Source: Streptomyces sp. G44
Lineage (GTDB): Bacteria; Actinomycetota; Actinomycetes; Streptomycetales; Streptomycetaceae
Length of the DNA stretch: 60,817 nucleotides
Direction of reading: 5' to 3'
Assembly: GCF_016905445.1 (NCBI RefSeq)
Contig: NZ_JAFEXF010000019.1
Location: 1-60,817 of the forward strand
Shown: one piece after another, positions 1-7,847 of the stretch
Numbering within the stretch: the first letter of the stretch is position 1
Layout of the letters: each line of letters begins with the position of its first letter
Notes under the pieces: model-generated
Database searches by the model: none
Seen by the model: only the letters and a program-made list of their open reading frames with translations
Told to the model about the DNA's origin: nothing
Made by a program: the position numbers and the translations under genes

Positions 1-1292
1 GCGGACACCGGCACCCGCAGCCAGCCGCCGGCGCACTTCAGGCGCACCCGGTCCACGCCCTCGGCGCAGACCACCCGCTCGGCGCCGAAGCGCTCGCGCA
101 GCCCGTCGAGGACGGTGCTGCGGCGGATCAGGGTGCCGCTGTACCAGTCGGTCTTGCACTCGTCCGCGAGGAGGCCGACGACCGCGACGCGGGCGCCGCC
201 GGGCGGGGGCGCGAGGGGCAGCAGGCCGTCGTTCTTGAGCAGGACGACGGCCTGTTCGGCGGCCTCGCGGGCCAGCTCCCGGTGTTCGGCCGTGTCGAGG
301 CCGCTCGCGTCCGCCGACCCGTACGGGCCGCCGTCCGGGTCGAACTCGCCGAGCCGCAGGCGGACGGTGAGGTGCCGGCGGACGGCCGCGTCGATGTCCG
401 AGCCGCTCAGCAGTCCCGCCGCCAGAGCGCGCCGCAGGCGGCCGACGACGACGTCCGGGTCCGTGCCGTGGTCGGTGAAGCTGTCCACACCCGCGACGAG
501 GGCGGCGGCGACGGCTTCCTCGTGCGTGGTGAAGTAGTGCTGGCTGTCGACGAGGTTGCTGGGCGCGCCCGCGTCGGAGCAGACGAGCAGTTCGTCGTCG
601 GTCCAGCGCCTCAACTGGTCGCGCAGGTGAGGCGATACGTGGTTGGGGCGGCCGTTGACGAGGTTGTAGGCGGGCATCACGCCGGCGACCGCGCCCGCCT
701 CGACGGCGTGACGGAAGGCACGCAGGTCGTACTCGTGCAGGACGCGGGGGCTGACGGAGGCGTTGGAGGTGTCCCGGTCCGTCTCGTTGTTGTGGGCCAG
801 CCAGTGTTTGAGGACGGGCGCGGTGCGCCAGTGCGTCGGGTGGTCCCCGCGCAGGCCCCGGGTGTAGGCGGCGGCGAGGGCGGAGGTCAGGTGCGGGTCC
901 TCCGCGTACCCCTCCTCGTTCCTGCCCCACAGCGGGTGGCGCAGGAGGTTCACGGTGGGGGCCCAGACGTTGAGGCCGACGCGCTCGTCGCGGGAGCGCA
1001 GGGCGCGCGCCTCGACGGCGACGGCCTCGCCGATCCTGCGCAGCAGGTCGTCGTTCCAGGTCGCGCCGAGCCCGACGGCCTGTGGGAAGACCGTGGCGGG
1101 CCCCATCCAGGCGACGCCGTGCAGAGCTTCCTGGCCGGTGCGGAACGCCCCGATGCCGAGCCGGTCGACGGCGGGCGCGAACTGGTGCAGGAGCGCGAGG
1201 CGTTCGTCGGCGGTCAGCCGGGACAGCAGGTCGTCGACGCGTCGGTCCGGATCGAGCCCCGGGTCACGGAACGGCGGCGGGCTCTCGGTCAC
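1..1292 (-). CDS. GH3 family beta-glycosidase (3' end outside window)
   Basis: Partial glycoside hydrolase family 3 enzyme (beta-glucosidase or beta-xylosidase type); about 430 residues are visible and the C-terminus lies beyond position 1. GQEALHGVAW occurs near residue 53, a KHW...HNNETDRD block near 162, and CSDAGAPS near 238, whose Asp (about 240) is the expected GH3 nucleophile. A second domain starts around VVLLKNDGLLPL. No signal peptide is seen, so it probably acts in the cytoplasm on imported oligosaccharides. The GTG start is chosen because GAGGGGA lies about 10 nt upstream. It diverges from the sugar ABC operon, and a LacI-type palindrome lies 43 nt before the start. The exact sugar specificity cannot be read from the sequence. 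Confidence 0.88.
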   Translation of the reverse strand, partial: MTESPPPFRDPGLDPDRRVDDLLSRLTADERLALLHQFAPAVDRLGIGAFRTGQEALHGVAWMGPATVFPQAVGLGATWNDDLLRRIGEAVAVEARALRSRDERVGLNVWAPTVNLLRHPLWGRNEEGYAEDPHLTSALAAAYTRGLRGDHPTHWRTAPVLKHWLAHNNETDRDTSNASVSPRVLHEYDLRAFRHAVEAGAVAGVMPAYNLVNGRPNHVSPHLRDQLRRWTDDELLVCSDAGAPSNLVDSQHYFTTHEEAVAAALVAGVDSFTDHGTDPDVVVGRLRRALAAGLLSGSDIDAAVRRHLTVRLRLGEFDPDGGPYGSADASGLDTAEHRELAREAAEQAVVLLKNDGLLPLAPPPGGARVAVVGLLADECKTDWYSGTLIRRSTVLDGLRERFGAERVVCAEGVDRVRLKCAGGWLRVPVS

Positions 1293-1334
1293 GTGCGGGT
1301 CCCCTCGGCGGACGGCGAATCAAAGGGTGACGAC

Positions 1335-1348
1335 TCGAAGCGCTTCGA
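1335..1348. promoter_or_regulatory. LacI-type operator, GH3 side
   Basis: Perfect 14-bp palindrome TCGAAGCGCTTCGA with the central CG expected for LacI/GalR-family operators. It lies 43 nt upstream of the GH3 start. The same palindrome recurs before the ABC operon and before the LacI gene at 6701-7708, so that protein is the likely binder (inference). Confidence 0.75.
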
Positions 1349-1505
1349 TGTTCGGCGTTACCTGATGTCCATGTCAAGGCGCGAGACCCAGAAGGCCCGC
1401 CGTTCACCTGGGCGTCGGGGGGTGCGACAACTCGCAGAACACACACGCTACTTCCGTCCGGACCCTTGTGACGGCCCTGGCGCTCCCCTACTCTCCTCAG
1501 CTACA

Positions 1506-1519
1506 TCGAAGCGCTTCGA
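1506..1519. promoter_or_regulatory. LacI-type operator, ABC operon side
   Basis: Second perfect TCGAAGCGCTTCGA palindrome, 57 nt upstream of the solute-binding lipoprotein start. The two copies in this divergent region are 171 bp apart, one close to each gene. This suggests separate repression of each promoter, possibly with looping. Confidence 0.75.
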
Positions 1520-1576
1520 AAGCCGACCGGCGGCGACCGCCGTGTATCCGGGCGCGCGCCACGAAGGGTCGACGCA

Positions 1577-3274
1577 ATGACGCCGAACGCCCCCTCCACC
1601 GGCCCCGGTCCGCGCTCCACCGGCTCCGGTCCGAACCGGAGAGCCTTCCTCGCCTCCTCCGGCCTCGCGGTGCTCGCCGTGGCCGGCGGGACTCCGCTGC
1701 TCACGGCCTGCGGAGCCGGCGGGTCGAAGAACGAGGGCACCACGACGGGGAAGAAGCTCAAGGACCTGCTCCCGGCGTACGTCGCCTCCGGCCTCGTCAC
1801 CCCGGACATCCCGGCCAAGAACGGCTCGGCCGCGGGTTTCACCAAGGCCCTGCCCGCGGCCGAGCTCAGGACATCGGTGCCCGAACGGCTCGGCACGGGA
1901 GCCGGGTTCACCGTCATGTCGCCGATCTGGGGGAACGTGCCCCAGCGGGGCAACCCCTACTGGACCGCGATGGACGAGGCCGCGGGCGTCCGCGTCACCT
2001 GGCGGAACCAGCAGGGCGACACGTACGGCCAGAAACTCGGCGCGGTCCTCGCCTCCAGCAGTGTGCCGGACGCGGTGGTCGTGCCCGGCTGGGAGCTGAC
2101 CGGCAAGATACCGAGCGCCGTCGCCAACAAGTTCGCCGACCTCGGGCCCTACCTGAGCGGCGACAAGGTCAAGAAGTACCCCAACCTCGCCGCGATCCCG
2201 ACCGGTGCCTGGCGGCGCTCGGTCTTCGGCGGCAAGCTGCGCGGCCTGCCGATGCCCTCCGCCACCACCCCGAACATCGCGCCCTTCCACCGCACGGACC
2301 TCTTCGCGAAGGAGGGCCTGGAAGCGCCCACCGGCGCCCAGGAGTTCTACGACCTGTGCAAGCAGCTCAACGCCCCCAGGAGCAAGGTGTGGGCGTGCGG
2401 CGACATGACCTGGGCCGCCTGGCACATCTTCGGGGTGCTGCCGGAGAAGCCGTACTACTGGAAGCTCGTCGACGGCAAGCTGGTCAACCGCTACGAGACC
2501 GACGAGTACCTCGAAGCCCTGGAGTGGTCGCGCAGGCTCTACTCGGCCGGCTTCGTCCACCCCGACGCCAAGGCGGAGACCGGCAGCGCCGGCGACCTGT
2601 GCGCGGCGGGCAAGGTCTGGATGTACTGCCACGACCTCTCCGACTGGTACGGCAAGGCCACCGTGCAGCGCGTGGACGACAAAAATTTCCGCATGGAGGC
2701 GTTCGACTACTTCGCGCCCGACGGCGGAGCCCCCACCCTGTACGCGCGCCCGCCCGCCGACATCTGGACGTTCATCAGCGAGAAGGCCGACGAGACGACC
2801 GTCCGCGACATCCTCGCCCTCGCCAACTTCACGGCGGCGCCCTACGGTTCGAAGGAGCAGAGGCTGCGGATGTACGGCGTCGAGGGCATCCACCACACCC
2901 TGGAGGACGGCGTCCTCACCAAGAACGGCAAGGGCAACGACGAGGTCTTCTCCACGTACGAGTACCTGGCCTCGCCCGCGCCCTTCATCGCCTACGCCGA
3001 TCTGCCGGACGTCACCCGGGGCATGGTCGGCTGGCAGCAGCGCCAGGGCGCGCACACGCGGAAACCCCTCTTCCACGGCATGACGATCATCGAACCGACG
3101 CGGTACACCGAGCTCAACGCCGAGTTCGAGGACCTGGAGAAAGACGTCGTGCGGGGCCGCAGAAGGGTCTCCGACGTGCGGCAGGCCGCCTCGGACCGGA
3201 AGTCGGGCGGCGGCGACGAGCTGCGCGACTGGTACCGGAAGCTGCTGGACGACACCGGCGGCTCGGCGTCCTGA
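1577..3274 (+). CDS. Extracellular solute-binding lipoprotein of a sugar ABC transporter
   Basis: 565-residue substrate-binding protein that would capture an oligosaccharide outside the membrane and deliver it to the two downstream permeases. The N-terminus carries a twin-arginine pair (R21-R22, NRRAFL), a hydrophobic stretch and a lipobox LTAC with Cys45, so it is a lipid-anchored protein, possibly Tat-exported. The large size and LplA/YtcQ-like character fit the group that binds longer oligosaccharides. A GAAGGG ribosome site precedes the ATG. The permease gene follows after 1 nt. No ATPase gene is in the operon; streptomycetes usually supply a shared MsiK ATPase from elsewhere (family knowledge). 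Confidence 0.9.
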   Translation: MTPNAPSTGPGPRSTGSGPNRRAFLASSGLAVLAVAGGTPLLTACGAGGSKNEGTTTGKKLKDLLPAYVASGLVTPDIPAKNGSAAGFTKALPAAELRTSVPERLGTGAGFTVMSPIWGNVPQRGNPYWTAMDEAAGVRVTWRNQQGDTYGQKLGAVLASSSVPDAVVVPGWELTGKIPSAVANKFADLGPYLSGDKVKKYPNLAAIPTGAWRRSVFGGKLRGLPMPSATTPNIAPFHRTDLFAKEGLEAPTGAQEFYDLCKQLNAPRSKVWACGDMTWAAWHIFGVLPEKPYYWKLVDGKLVNRYETDEYLEALEWSRRLYSAGFVHPDAKAETGSAGDLCAAGKVWMYCHDLSDWYGKATVQRVDDKNFRMEAFDYFAPDGGAPTLYARPPADIWTFISEKADETTVRDILALANFTAAPYGSKEQRLRMYGVEGIHHTLEDGVLTKNGKGNDEVFSTYEYLASPAPFIAYADLPDVTRGMVGWQQRQGAHTRKPLFHGMTIIEPTRYTELNAEFEDLEKDVVRGRRRVSDVRQAASDRKSGGGDELRDWYRKLLDDTGGSAS

Positions 3275-3275
3275 C

Positions 3276-4292
3276 ATGGCCCAGAGCACGGCTCGGCCGC
3301 CCGCCACCGCCGAGCGCGCCACCGCGGCCACGCAGGGCGCGCCCCCGCCGAAGAGGTCCTCGCCCCGGGTCCCGCTCCGCCACCGGCTGCGCCGCGACCG
3401 CGTCCTGCTCCTGATGGTGCTGCCCGCGCTGCTGCTCCTGCTCGTCTTCCACTACGTACCGCTGACCGGCAACGTCGTCGCCTTCCAGGACTACGACCCC
3501 TACATCGCGGACAACGCGTTCCAGGCGATGTCGCAGAGCCCCTGGATCGGCTTCGAGCACTTCCGGCACATGGCCGATGACCGGCTGTTCTGGCAGGCGG
3601 TCCGCAACACCCTCGCCATCTTCGCCGTCCAGCTGGCGCTGTTCTTCCCCGTCCCGGTGCTGCTGGCGCTGTTCATCCACAGCTTCGTGCGCCCCCGGGT
3701 GCGGGCCGTCGCCCAGGCAATCCTCTACCTCCCGCACTTCTTCTCCTGGGTGCTCGTCATCACGGTCTTCCAGCAGATGTTCGGCGGGGCCGGCCTCGTC
3801 GCGCAGGTGCTGCGGGACCATGGCCACGAGGGCTTCGACCTGATGACCGACCCCGGCCTCTTCAAGTTCCTGATCACCTTCGAGATGATCTGGAAGGACG
3901 CGGGCTGGGGCGTCATCGTCTTCCTCGCCGCGCTCGCCGCGGTCAGCCCCGACCTGTACGAGGCCGCCGCGATGGACGGCGCGAGCCGCTGGCAGCGCGT
4001 CTGGCACATCCAACTGCCCGCCCTACGCCCGGTGGTGGCCCTGCTGCTCGTCCTCCAGGTCGGCAACGCCCTCACGGTCGGCTTCGAACAGATCTTGCTC
4101 CAGCGCACGGCGGTGGGCCCCACGGCCTCGGAGGTCCTGGACACGTACGTGTGGAACACCGGCCTCGACAACGGCAACTTCGGCTACGGCGCCGCGATCG
4201 GCATCGTCAAGGGCGTCTTCGGCCTGCTGATGGTGCTCGGCGCCAACAAGGCCGCCCACCTCATGGGCGAGCAGGGGGTGTACAAGCGGTGA
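3276..4292 (+). CDS. Sugar ABC transporter permease (LplB/MalF type)
   Basis: 338-residue inner-membrane permease with a hydrophilic N-terminus, about six membrane segments and the cytoplasmic EAA loop (EAAAMDGASRWQRVWHIQLP, about residues 228-247) that docks the ATPase. It follows the lipoprotein gene after 1 nt and overlaps the next permease by the 4-nt GTGA, so the three are translationally coupled. The N-terminal VAFQDYDPY and PWIGFEHF segments are typical of the LplB group of oligosaccharide transporters. The substrate is unknown; the adjacent GH3 enzyme suggests a beta-linked oligosaccharide. Confidence 0.9.
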   Translation: MAQSTARPPATAERATAATQGAPPPKRSSPRVPLRHRLRRDRVLLLMVLPALLLLLVFHYVPLTGNVVAFQDYDPYIADNAFQAMSQSPWIGFEHFRHMADDRLFWQAVRNTLAIFAVQLALFFPVPVLLALFIHSFVRPRVRAVAQAILYLPHFFSWVLVITVFQQMFGGAGLVAQVLRDHGHEGFDLMTDPGLFKFLITFEMIWKDAGWGVIVFLAALAAVSPDLYEAAAMDGASRWQRVWHIQLPALRPVVALLLVLQVGNALTVGFEQILLQRTAVGPTASEVLDTYVWNTGLDNGNFGYGAAIGIVKGVFGLLMVLGANKAAHLMGEQGVYKR

Positions 4293-5215
4293 GCGTGCTC
4301 GGCTTCGGCATCAGGCCCGGCAGCAGGTCCGGGCTGCGCCCGGTGTGGGAGGAGCCGCCGACCAGGACCGGACTCGCCACCAAGGGCGTGACGCTGACGC
4401 TGGTCTGCCTGGCCGTCCTCTTCCCGGTCTGGGTCGTGGTCGTCACCAGCCTCTCCTCGGTGGAGACGATCACCGAGACGGGCGGCCTGGTGGTGGTCCC
4501 CCGCGGCGTCACCCTCATCCACTACCAGGAGCTGCTCAGCGGCGGCCAGGTCGCGCGGGCCGCGCTGGTCAGCGTGGGCGTCACGGTCGTCGGCACGCTC
4601 TTCAGCATGGTGGTGTCGGTCCTGTGCGCGTACGGTCTCTCCCGACCGGGATCCGTGCTGCACCGCCCGATCCTGCTGCTGGTCGTCGCCACGATGTTCT
4701 TCGGCGCCGGTCTGATCCCGACGTATCTGGTGGTGCAGGGCCTCGGGCTCACGGACACCTATCTGTCGCTGATCCTGCCGAGCGCGCTGAACGTCTTCAA
4801 CATCCTCGTGCTGCGGGCGTTCTTCATGGGCACGGCCCAGGAGCTGGTCGAGAGCGCCCGCATCGACGGCGCCGGGGACCTGCGCATCCTGTGGCGGATC
4901 GTCATGCCCCTGTCGCGGGCGGTGCTCGCGGTGATCACGCTCTTCTACGCGGTGGGGTACTGGAGCGCGTGGTTCAACGCCTCGATCTACCTCAGCGACC
5001 CGGACATGATGCCGCTCCAGAACGTCATGCAGCAGCTCGTCATCAAGCAGCAGCGGCCGACCGGCCTAGGTCAGGCGATCAACACCGGCCACCTGTCGCC
5101 GCTCGCCATCCAGATGGCCGTGATGGTGCTGGCGCTGCTGCCGGTCGCCGTCCTCTCGCCGTTCGTGCAGCGGCACTTCAAGCAGGGAATGCTCACCGGC
5201 GCCGTGAAGGGCTGA
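4289..5215 (+). CDS. Sugar ABC transporter permease (YtcP/AraQ type)
   Basis: 308-residue second permease of the transporter. The frame is open further upstream, but the GTG at 4289 is the likely start: it overlaps the preceding stop as GTGA and gives a normal N-terminus (MSVLGFGIRPGS) before the first membrane helix. Six membrane segments are visible. The EAA-type loop reads ELVESARIDGAGDLRILWRI near residues 186-205. A hairpin terminator follows at 5298-5325. It forms the heterodimeric channel with the LplB-type partner. Confidence 0.9.
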   Translation: MSVLGFGIRPGSRSGLRPVWEEPPTRTGLATKGVTLTLVCLAVLFPVWVVVVTSLSSVETITETGGLVVVPRGVTLIHYQELLSGGQVARAALVSVGVTVVGTLFSMVVSVLCAYGLSRPGSVLHRPILLLVVATMFFGAGLIPTYLVVQGLGLTDTYLSLILPSALNVFNILVLRAFFMGTAQELVESARIDGAGDLRILWRIVMPLSRAVLAVITLFYAVGYWSAWFNASIYLSDPDMMPLQNVMQQLVIKQQRPTGLGQAINTGHLSPLAIQMAVMVLALLPVAVLSPFVQRHFKQGMLTGAVKG

Positions 5216-5238
5216 CCCGCCGATGCCTTCCCTTGCCG

Positions 5239-5286
5239 CTGATGGACCTGCTGCACGAGCACGGCATCGGCGTGGTCCTCGGCAAC
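5239..5286 (+). pseudogene. Possible short relic of a GH42 beta-galactosidase
   Basis: Forward-frame residues LMDLLHEHGIGVVLGN resemble, from memory, the N-terminal barrel segment of GH42 beta-galactosidases (MDLLHEHGI.VDLAT). Only about 16 residues match and no flanking homology is visible, so this is at most a remnant just after the ABC operon. Chance similarity is a real alternative. Confidence 0.22.
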
Positions 5287-5297
5287 CGGCCTCCTCT

Positions 5298-5325
5298 CCC
5301 CCGCCGGTGCACGGACCGGTGGGGG
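5298..5325 (+). terminator. Hairpin terminator after the sugar ABC operon
   Basis: CCCCCGCCGGT pairs with ACCGGTGGGGG (one G-U pair) around a 6-nt loop. It lies 83 nt after the permease stop, between convergent genes. There is no U-tract, as is common in streptomycetes. Confidence 0.6.
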
Positions 5326-5355
5326 CGCTCGTGCGCGGTCGGCGCCGCGGTGCCG

Positions 5356-6546
5356 TCAGAGGCCGCCGGTCTGCACCAGGCGGTTGGGCGAGGACCTGGT
5401 CACCGTGAGCACGTCCTTCACCGACTTGTCGACGATCCAGTTGTAGACCTGCGCGGAGCTCGCCGCCGGGTTCTGGGCCTTGTACAGCGTCGCCACGCCG
5501 GCGACGTGCGGACTGGCCATGGACGTGCCGTCCAGCGCCACGCTCCCGCCCCCGAGCCGGGCCGAGACGATGGCGGTGCCGGGGGCGTACATGTCCAGGC
5601 AGGGGCCGTGGTTGGAGAAGCTCGCCTCCTGGTCCTGGGGGTTGGTGGCCCCGACGGTGAGGACCCGATCGGCGCTCGCGGGGGAGACGTTGCACGCGTC
5701 GACCGCTTCGTTGCCCGCCGCGACCACCGGCAGGACGCCGCGGTCCGAGAGCGCGGTCGCGGCCTGGTTGACGGCAGCGCTGCGCGGGCCGCCGAGGGAG
5801 CCGTTGAGGACCGCGGGCTGCTTGGCGTTCTTCGCCACCCAGTCGAGGCCGGCGATGATGCCGGAGTAGCTGCCCCTGCCGTCGCAGCCGAGGACGCGGA
5901 CGCTGACCAGGGCCGCCCGCCGGGCGACGCCGTAGTTCGCCCCGCCGACGGTGCCGGCGACGTGCGTGCCGTGACCGTTGCAGTCCTGGCCCCGCCGGCC
6001 GTCACCCATCGCGTCGAAGCCGAACACGGCACGGCCGCCGAACTCCGCGTGCCCGTAGTCGATGCCGGTGTCGAGGATGTAGGCCGTCGCGCCGGCGCCG
6101 GTGGTGTTGACGTTGAACTGCTGGTTGAGCGGGAGGTAGGGCTGGTCGATGCGGTCCAGTCCCCAGCTGGCGGCCGGGGCGCGGACCGAGGGCGGCGGGC
6201 CGACGGCGACCTCCGCGTCCTGCTCGACGGCCGCCACGTCCGGCAGGCCGCGCACGGCCGCGAGCTGCTTCGCGTCGAGCTTGGCCGCGAAGCCGCGCAG
6301 CACGTGCTGGTACTCGTGGAGCGGGATGGCGCCGATCTGCTGGGTGAGCTGGGCGGCCGTCGCGGTGCTGCCGGGCTTCACGGTGACGATGTACTGGTCC
6401 GCGATCGGTGCCGACGTGGTGCGCAGCGGTGCGGGGGTGTAACGCGCGGGCGCCTTCTTGCCCGGTTCGGCGGCCGAGGCGGGGAGGGCGGTCAGGGGGA
6501 GCAGCAGGAGCAGCGCCGCGCAGGCGCAGCGGGCGGACAGCCTCAT
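5356..6546 (-). CDS. Secreted subtilisin-like serine protease (S8) with I9 propeptide
   Basis: 396-residue secreted endopeptidase. A Sec signal peptide ends near ALPASA-AEP (residue 26). An inhibitor-I9 propeptide follows (QYIVTVKPG to AVEQDAEV). The S8 domain has all three catalytic motifs: DTGIDYGH (Asp), NGHGTHVAGT (His) and GTSMASPHVAG (Ser), plus the oxyanion AAGNE. It stops soon after the catalytic core, with no extra C-terminal domain. The start is supported by CGGAGT 8 nt upstream. It is convergent with the sugar ABC operon. Two near-palindromic repeats lie just upstream. Confidence 0.95.
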   Translation of the reverse strand: MRLSARCACAALLLLLPLTALPASAAEPGKKAPARYTPAPLRTTSAPIADQYIVTVKPGSTATAAQLTQQIGAIPLHEYQHVLRGFAAKLDAKQLAAVRGLPDVAAVEQDAEVAVGPPPSVRAPAASWGLDRIDQPYLPLNQQFNVNTTGAGATAYILDTGIDYGHAEFGGRAVFGFDAMGDGRRGQDCNGHGTHVAGTVGGANYGVARRAALVSVRVLGCDGRGSYSGIIAGLDWVAKNAKQPAVLNGSLGGPRSAAVNQAATALSDRGVLPVVAAGNEAVDACNVSPASADRVLTVGATNPQDQEASFSNHGPCLDMYAPGTAIVSARLGGGSVALDGTSMASPHVAGVATLYKAQNPAASSAQVYNWIVDKSVKDVLTVTRSSPNRLVQTGGL

Positions 6547-6573
6547 TCAGTACTCCGTTCGGGAGTGTCTGCC

Positions 6574-6610
6574 ACAGAGGTCCCTGTGCAGGGAACAGAG
6601 GGACCCCTGT
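6574..6610 (-). promoter_or_regulatory. Two tandem near-palindromes upstream of the subtilase
   Basis: ACAGAGGTCCCTGT (6574-6587) and ACAGAGGGACCCCTGT (6595-6610) are both nearly symmetric and begin 21 bp apart, two helical turns. They lie 28-64 nt before the protease start, where a promoter would be. A candidate operator pair of unknown binder. Confidence 0.4.
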
Positions 6611-6700
6611 AGAGAAGCAGTTCCGCACCGTACCGGAATATCACCCTCAGGGGTGACGTGCCTCCTCACCGTGGCGAAAGCCTGGAGTGCGCCCCCCGAG

Positions 6701-7708
6701 TCAGCCCGGGGCGCCCCCCGAGCTGGCCCGCACCGCCAGCTCCGGGGCGATCAGCGTGACGTCGTCCTCGCCCTGCCCGGCCAGCTTGGCGACGACGCGC
6801 TCCACGGCCCTGCGCCCCATCTCCTCGGCGGGGATGGCGACCGAGGTGAGCCGCACCGATGCCTGGAGGGCGACCTGGTCGGGGCAGACGGCGATCACCG
6901 ACACGTCCTCGGGCACCGCCCGGCCCTGCTGGCGCAACAGACCGAGCAGCGGCTCGACGGCCGCCTCGTTCTGCACCACGAAGCCGGTGGTGCCGGGCCG
7001 CTCGTCGAAGATCCGGGCGAGGGTGGCCGCCGTCGGCCCGTACCCCGCCTCGCAGGGCCGGTGCAGCAGCCGCACGCCCAGTTCGCGGGCCTTGGCGCGC
7101 AGCCCTTCGAGGGTGCGCTCGGCGAAGCCGGTGTGGCGTTCGTAGACGGCGGGGGCCTCGCCGATGACCGCGATGTCGCGGTGGCCGAGCCCGGCCAGGT
7201 GCTCCACGCAGAGCGCGCCCGTGGCGACGAAGTCGAGGTCCACGCAGGTGAGTCCGGCCGTGTCGGCGGGGAGTCCGATGAGGACGGCGGGGCACGGGTT
7301 GTCGCGCAGCAGGGGAAGCCGCTCGTCGTCCAGTTCGACGTCCATGAGGATCATGGCGTCGGCGAGTCCGCTGGCGGTGACGCGGCGCACGGTCCCGGGG
7401 CCCTCGTCGCCGGTCAGGAGCAGGACGTCGTAGCCGTGGGCGCGGGCCGTGGTGGTGACGGCGAGGGCGATCTCCATCATCACCGGTACGTACATGTCGG
7501 TGCGCAGCGGCATCATCAGCGCGATGATGTCGGACCTGCTGCTGGCGAGGGCGCGGGCGCCCGCGTTGGGGTGGTAGCCGAGCTGCTGGATGCTGCGTTC
7601 GACGCGCTCCCGGGTGCCGGTGGAGATCGACCGCTTGCCGCTGAGGACGTAGCTCACCGTGCTGGCCGATACTCCGGCGTGCCTGGCGACCTCGGCGAGG
7701 GTGACCAT
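6701..7708 (-). CDS. LacI-family transcriptional regulator
   Basis: 335-residue sugar-responsive repressor. The N-terminal LacI helix-turn-helix is clear: VTLAEVARHAGVSASTVSYV (residues 2-21), then a hinge region ending in NAGARALASSRSD near residue 60. A periplasmic-binding-protein-like effector domain follows. AGGAGAG upstream supports the ATG. A TCGAAGCGCTTCGA palindrome lies 77 nt upstream of the start, so it is probably autoregulated. Two identical copies between the GH3 and ABC operons make it the likely local regulator of oligosaccharide uptake. The intervening subtilase has no copy of this palindrome. Confidence 0.93.
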   Translation of the reverse strand: MVTLAEVARHAGVSASTVSYVLSGKRSISTGTRERVERSIQQLGYHPNAGARALASSRSDIIALMMPLRTDMYVPVMMEIALAVTTTARAHGYDVLLLTGDEGPGTVRRVTASGLADAMILMDVELDDERLPLLRDNPCPAVLIGLPADTAGLTCVDLDFVATGALCVEHLAGLGHRDIAVIGEAPAVYERHTGFAERTLEGLRAKARELGVRLLHRPCEAGYGPTAATLARIFDERPGTTGFVVQNEAAVEPLLGLLRQQGRAVPEDVSVIAVCPDQVALQASVRLTSVAIPAEEMGRRAVERVVAKLAGQGEDDVTLIAPELAVRASSGGAPG

Positions 7709-7784
7709 GCGGCTCTCCTGGACTGGACGGCGGGACGACGCGATCGACCCTAAGGGGGCGCCCCTGGCCTGTCCATACGCCGAG

Positions 7785-7798
7785 TCGAAGCGCTTCGA
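7785..7798. promoter_or_regulatory. LacI-type operator before the LacI gene
   Basis: TCGAAGCGCTTCGA, extended to the 16-bp perfect palindrome GTCGAAGCGCTTCGAC (7784-7799), 77 nt upstream of the LacI-family start. It suggests autoregulation. Confidence 0.72.
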
Positions 7799-7847
7799 CC
7801 GGGTGTGCGCACGGGTGTGAGCAGGGGCGGGGCGCCCCGTGGTGCCG

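Noticed and set aside
282..1580. Long plus-strand open frame opposite the GH3 gene
   Set aside because: Its translation is low-complexity Val/Gly/Arg-rich sequence. The minus strand gives clear GH3 motifs. GC-rich codon bias keeps the antisense frame open.
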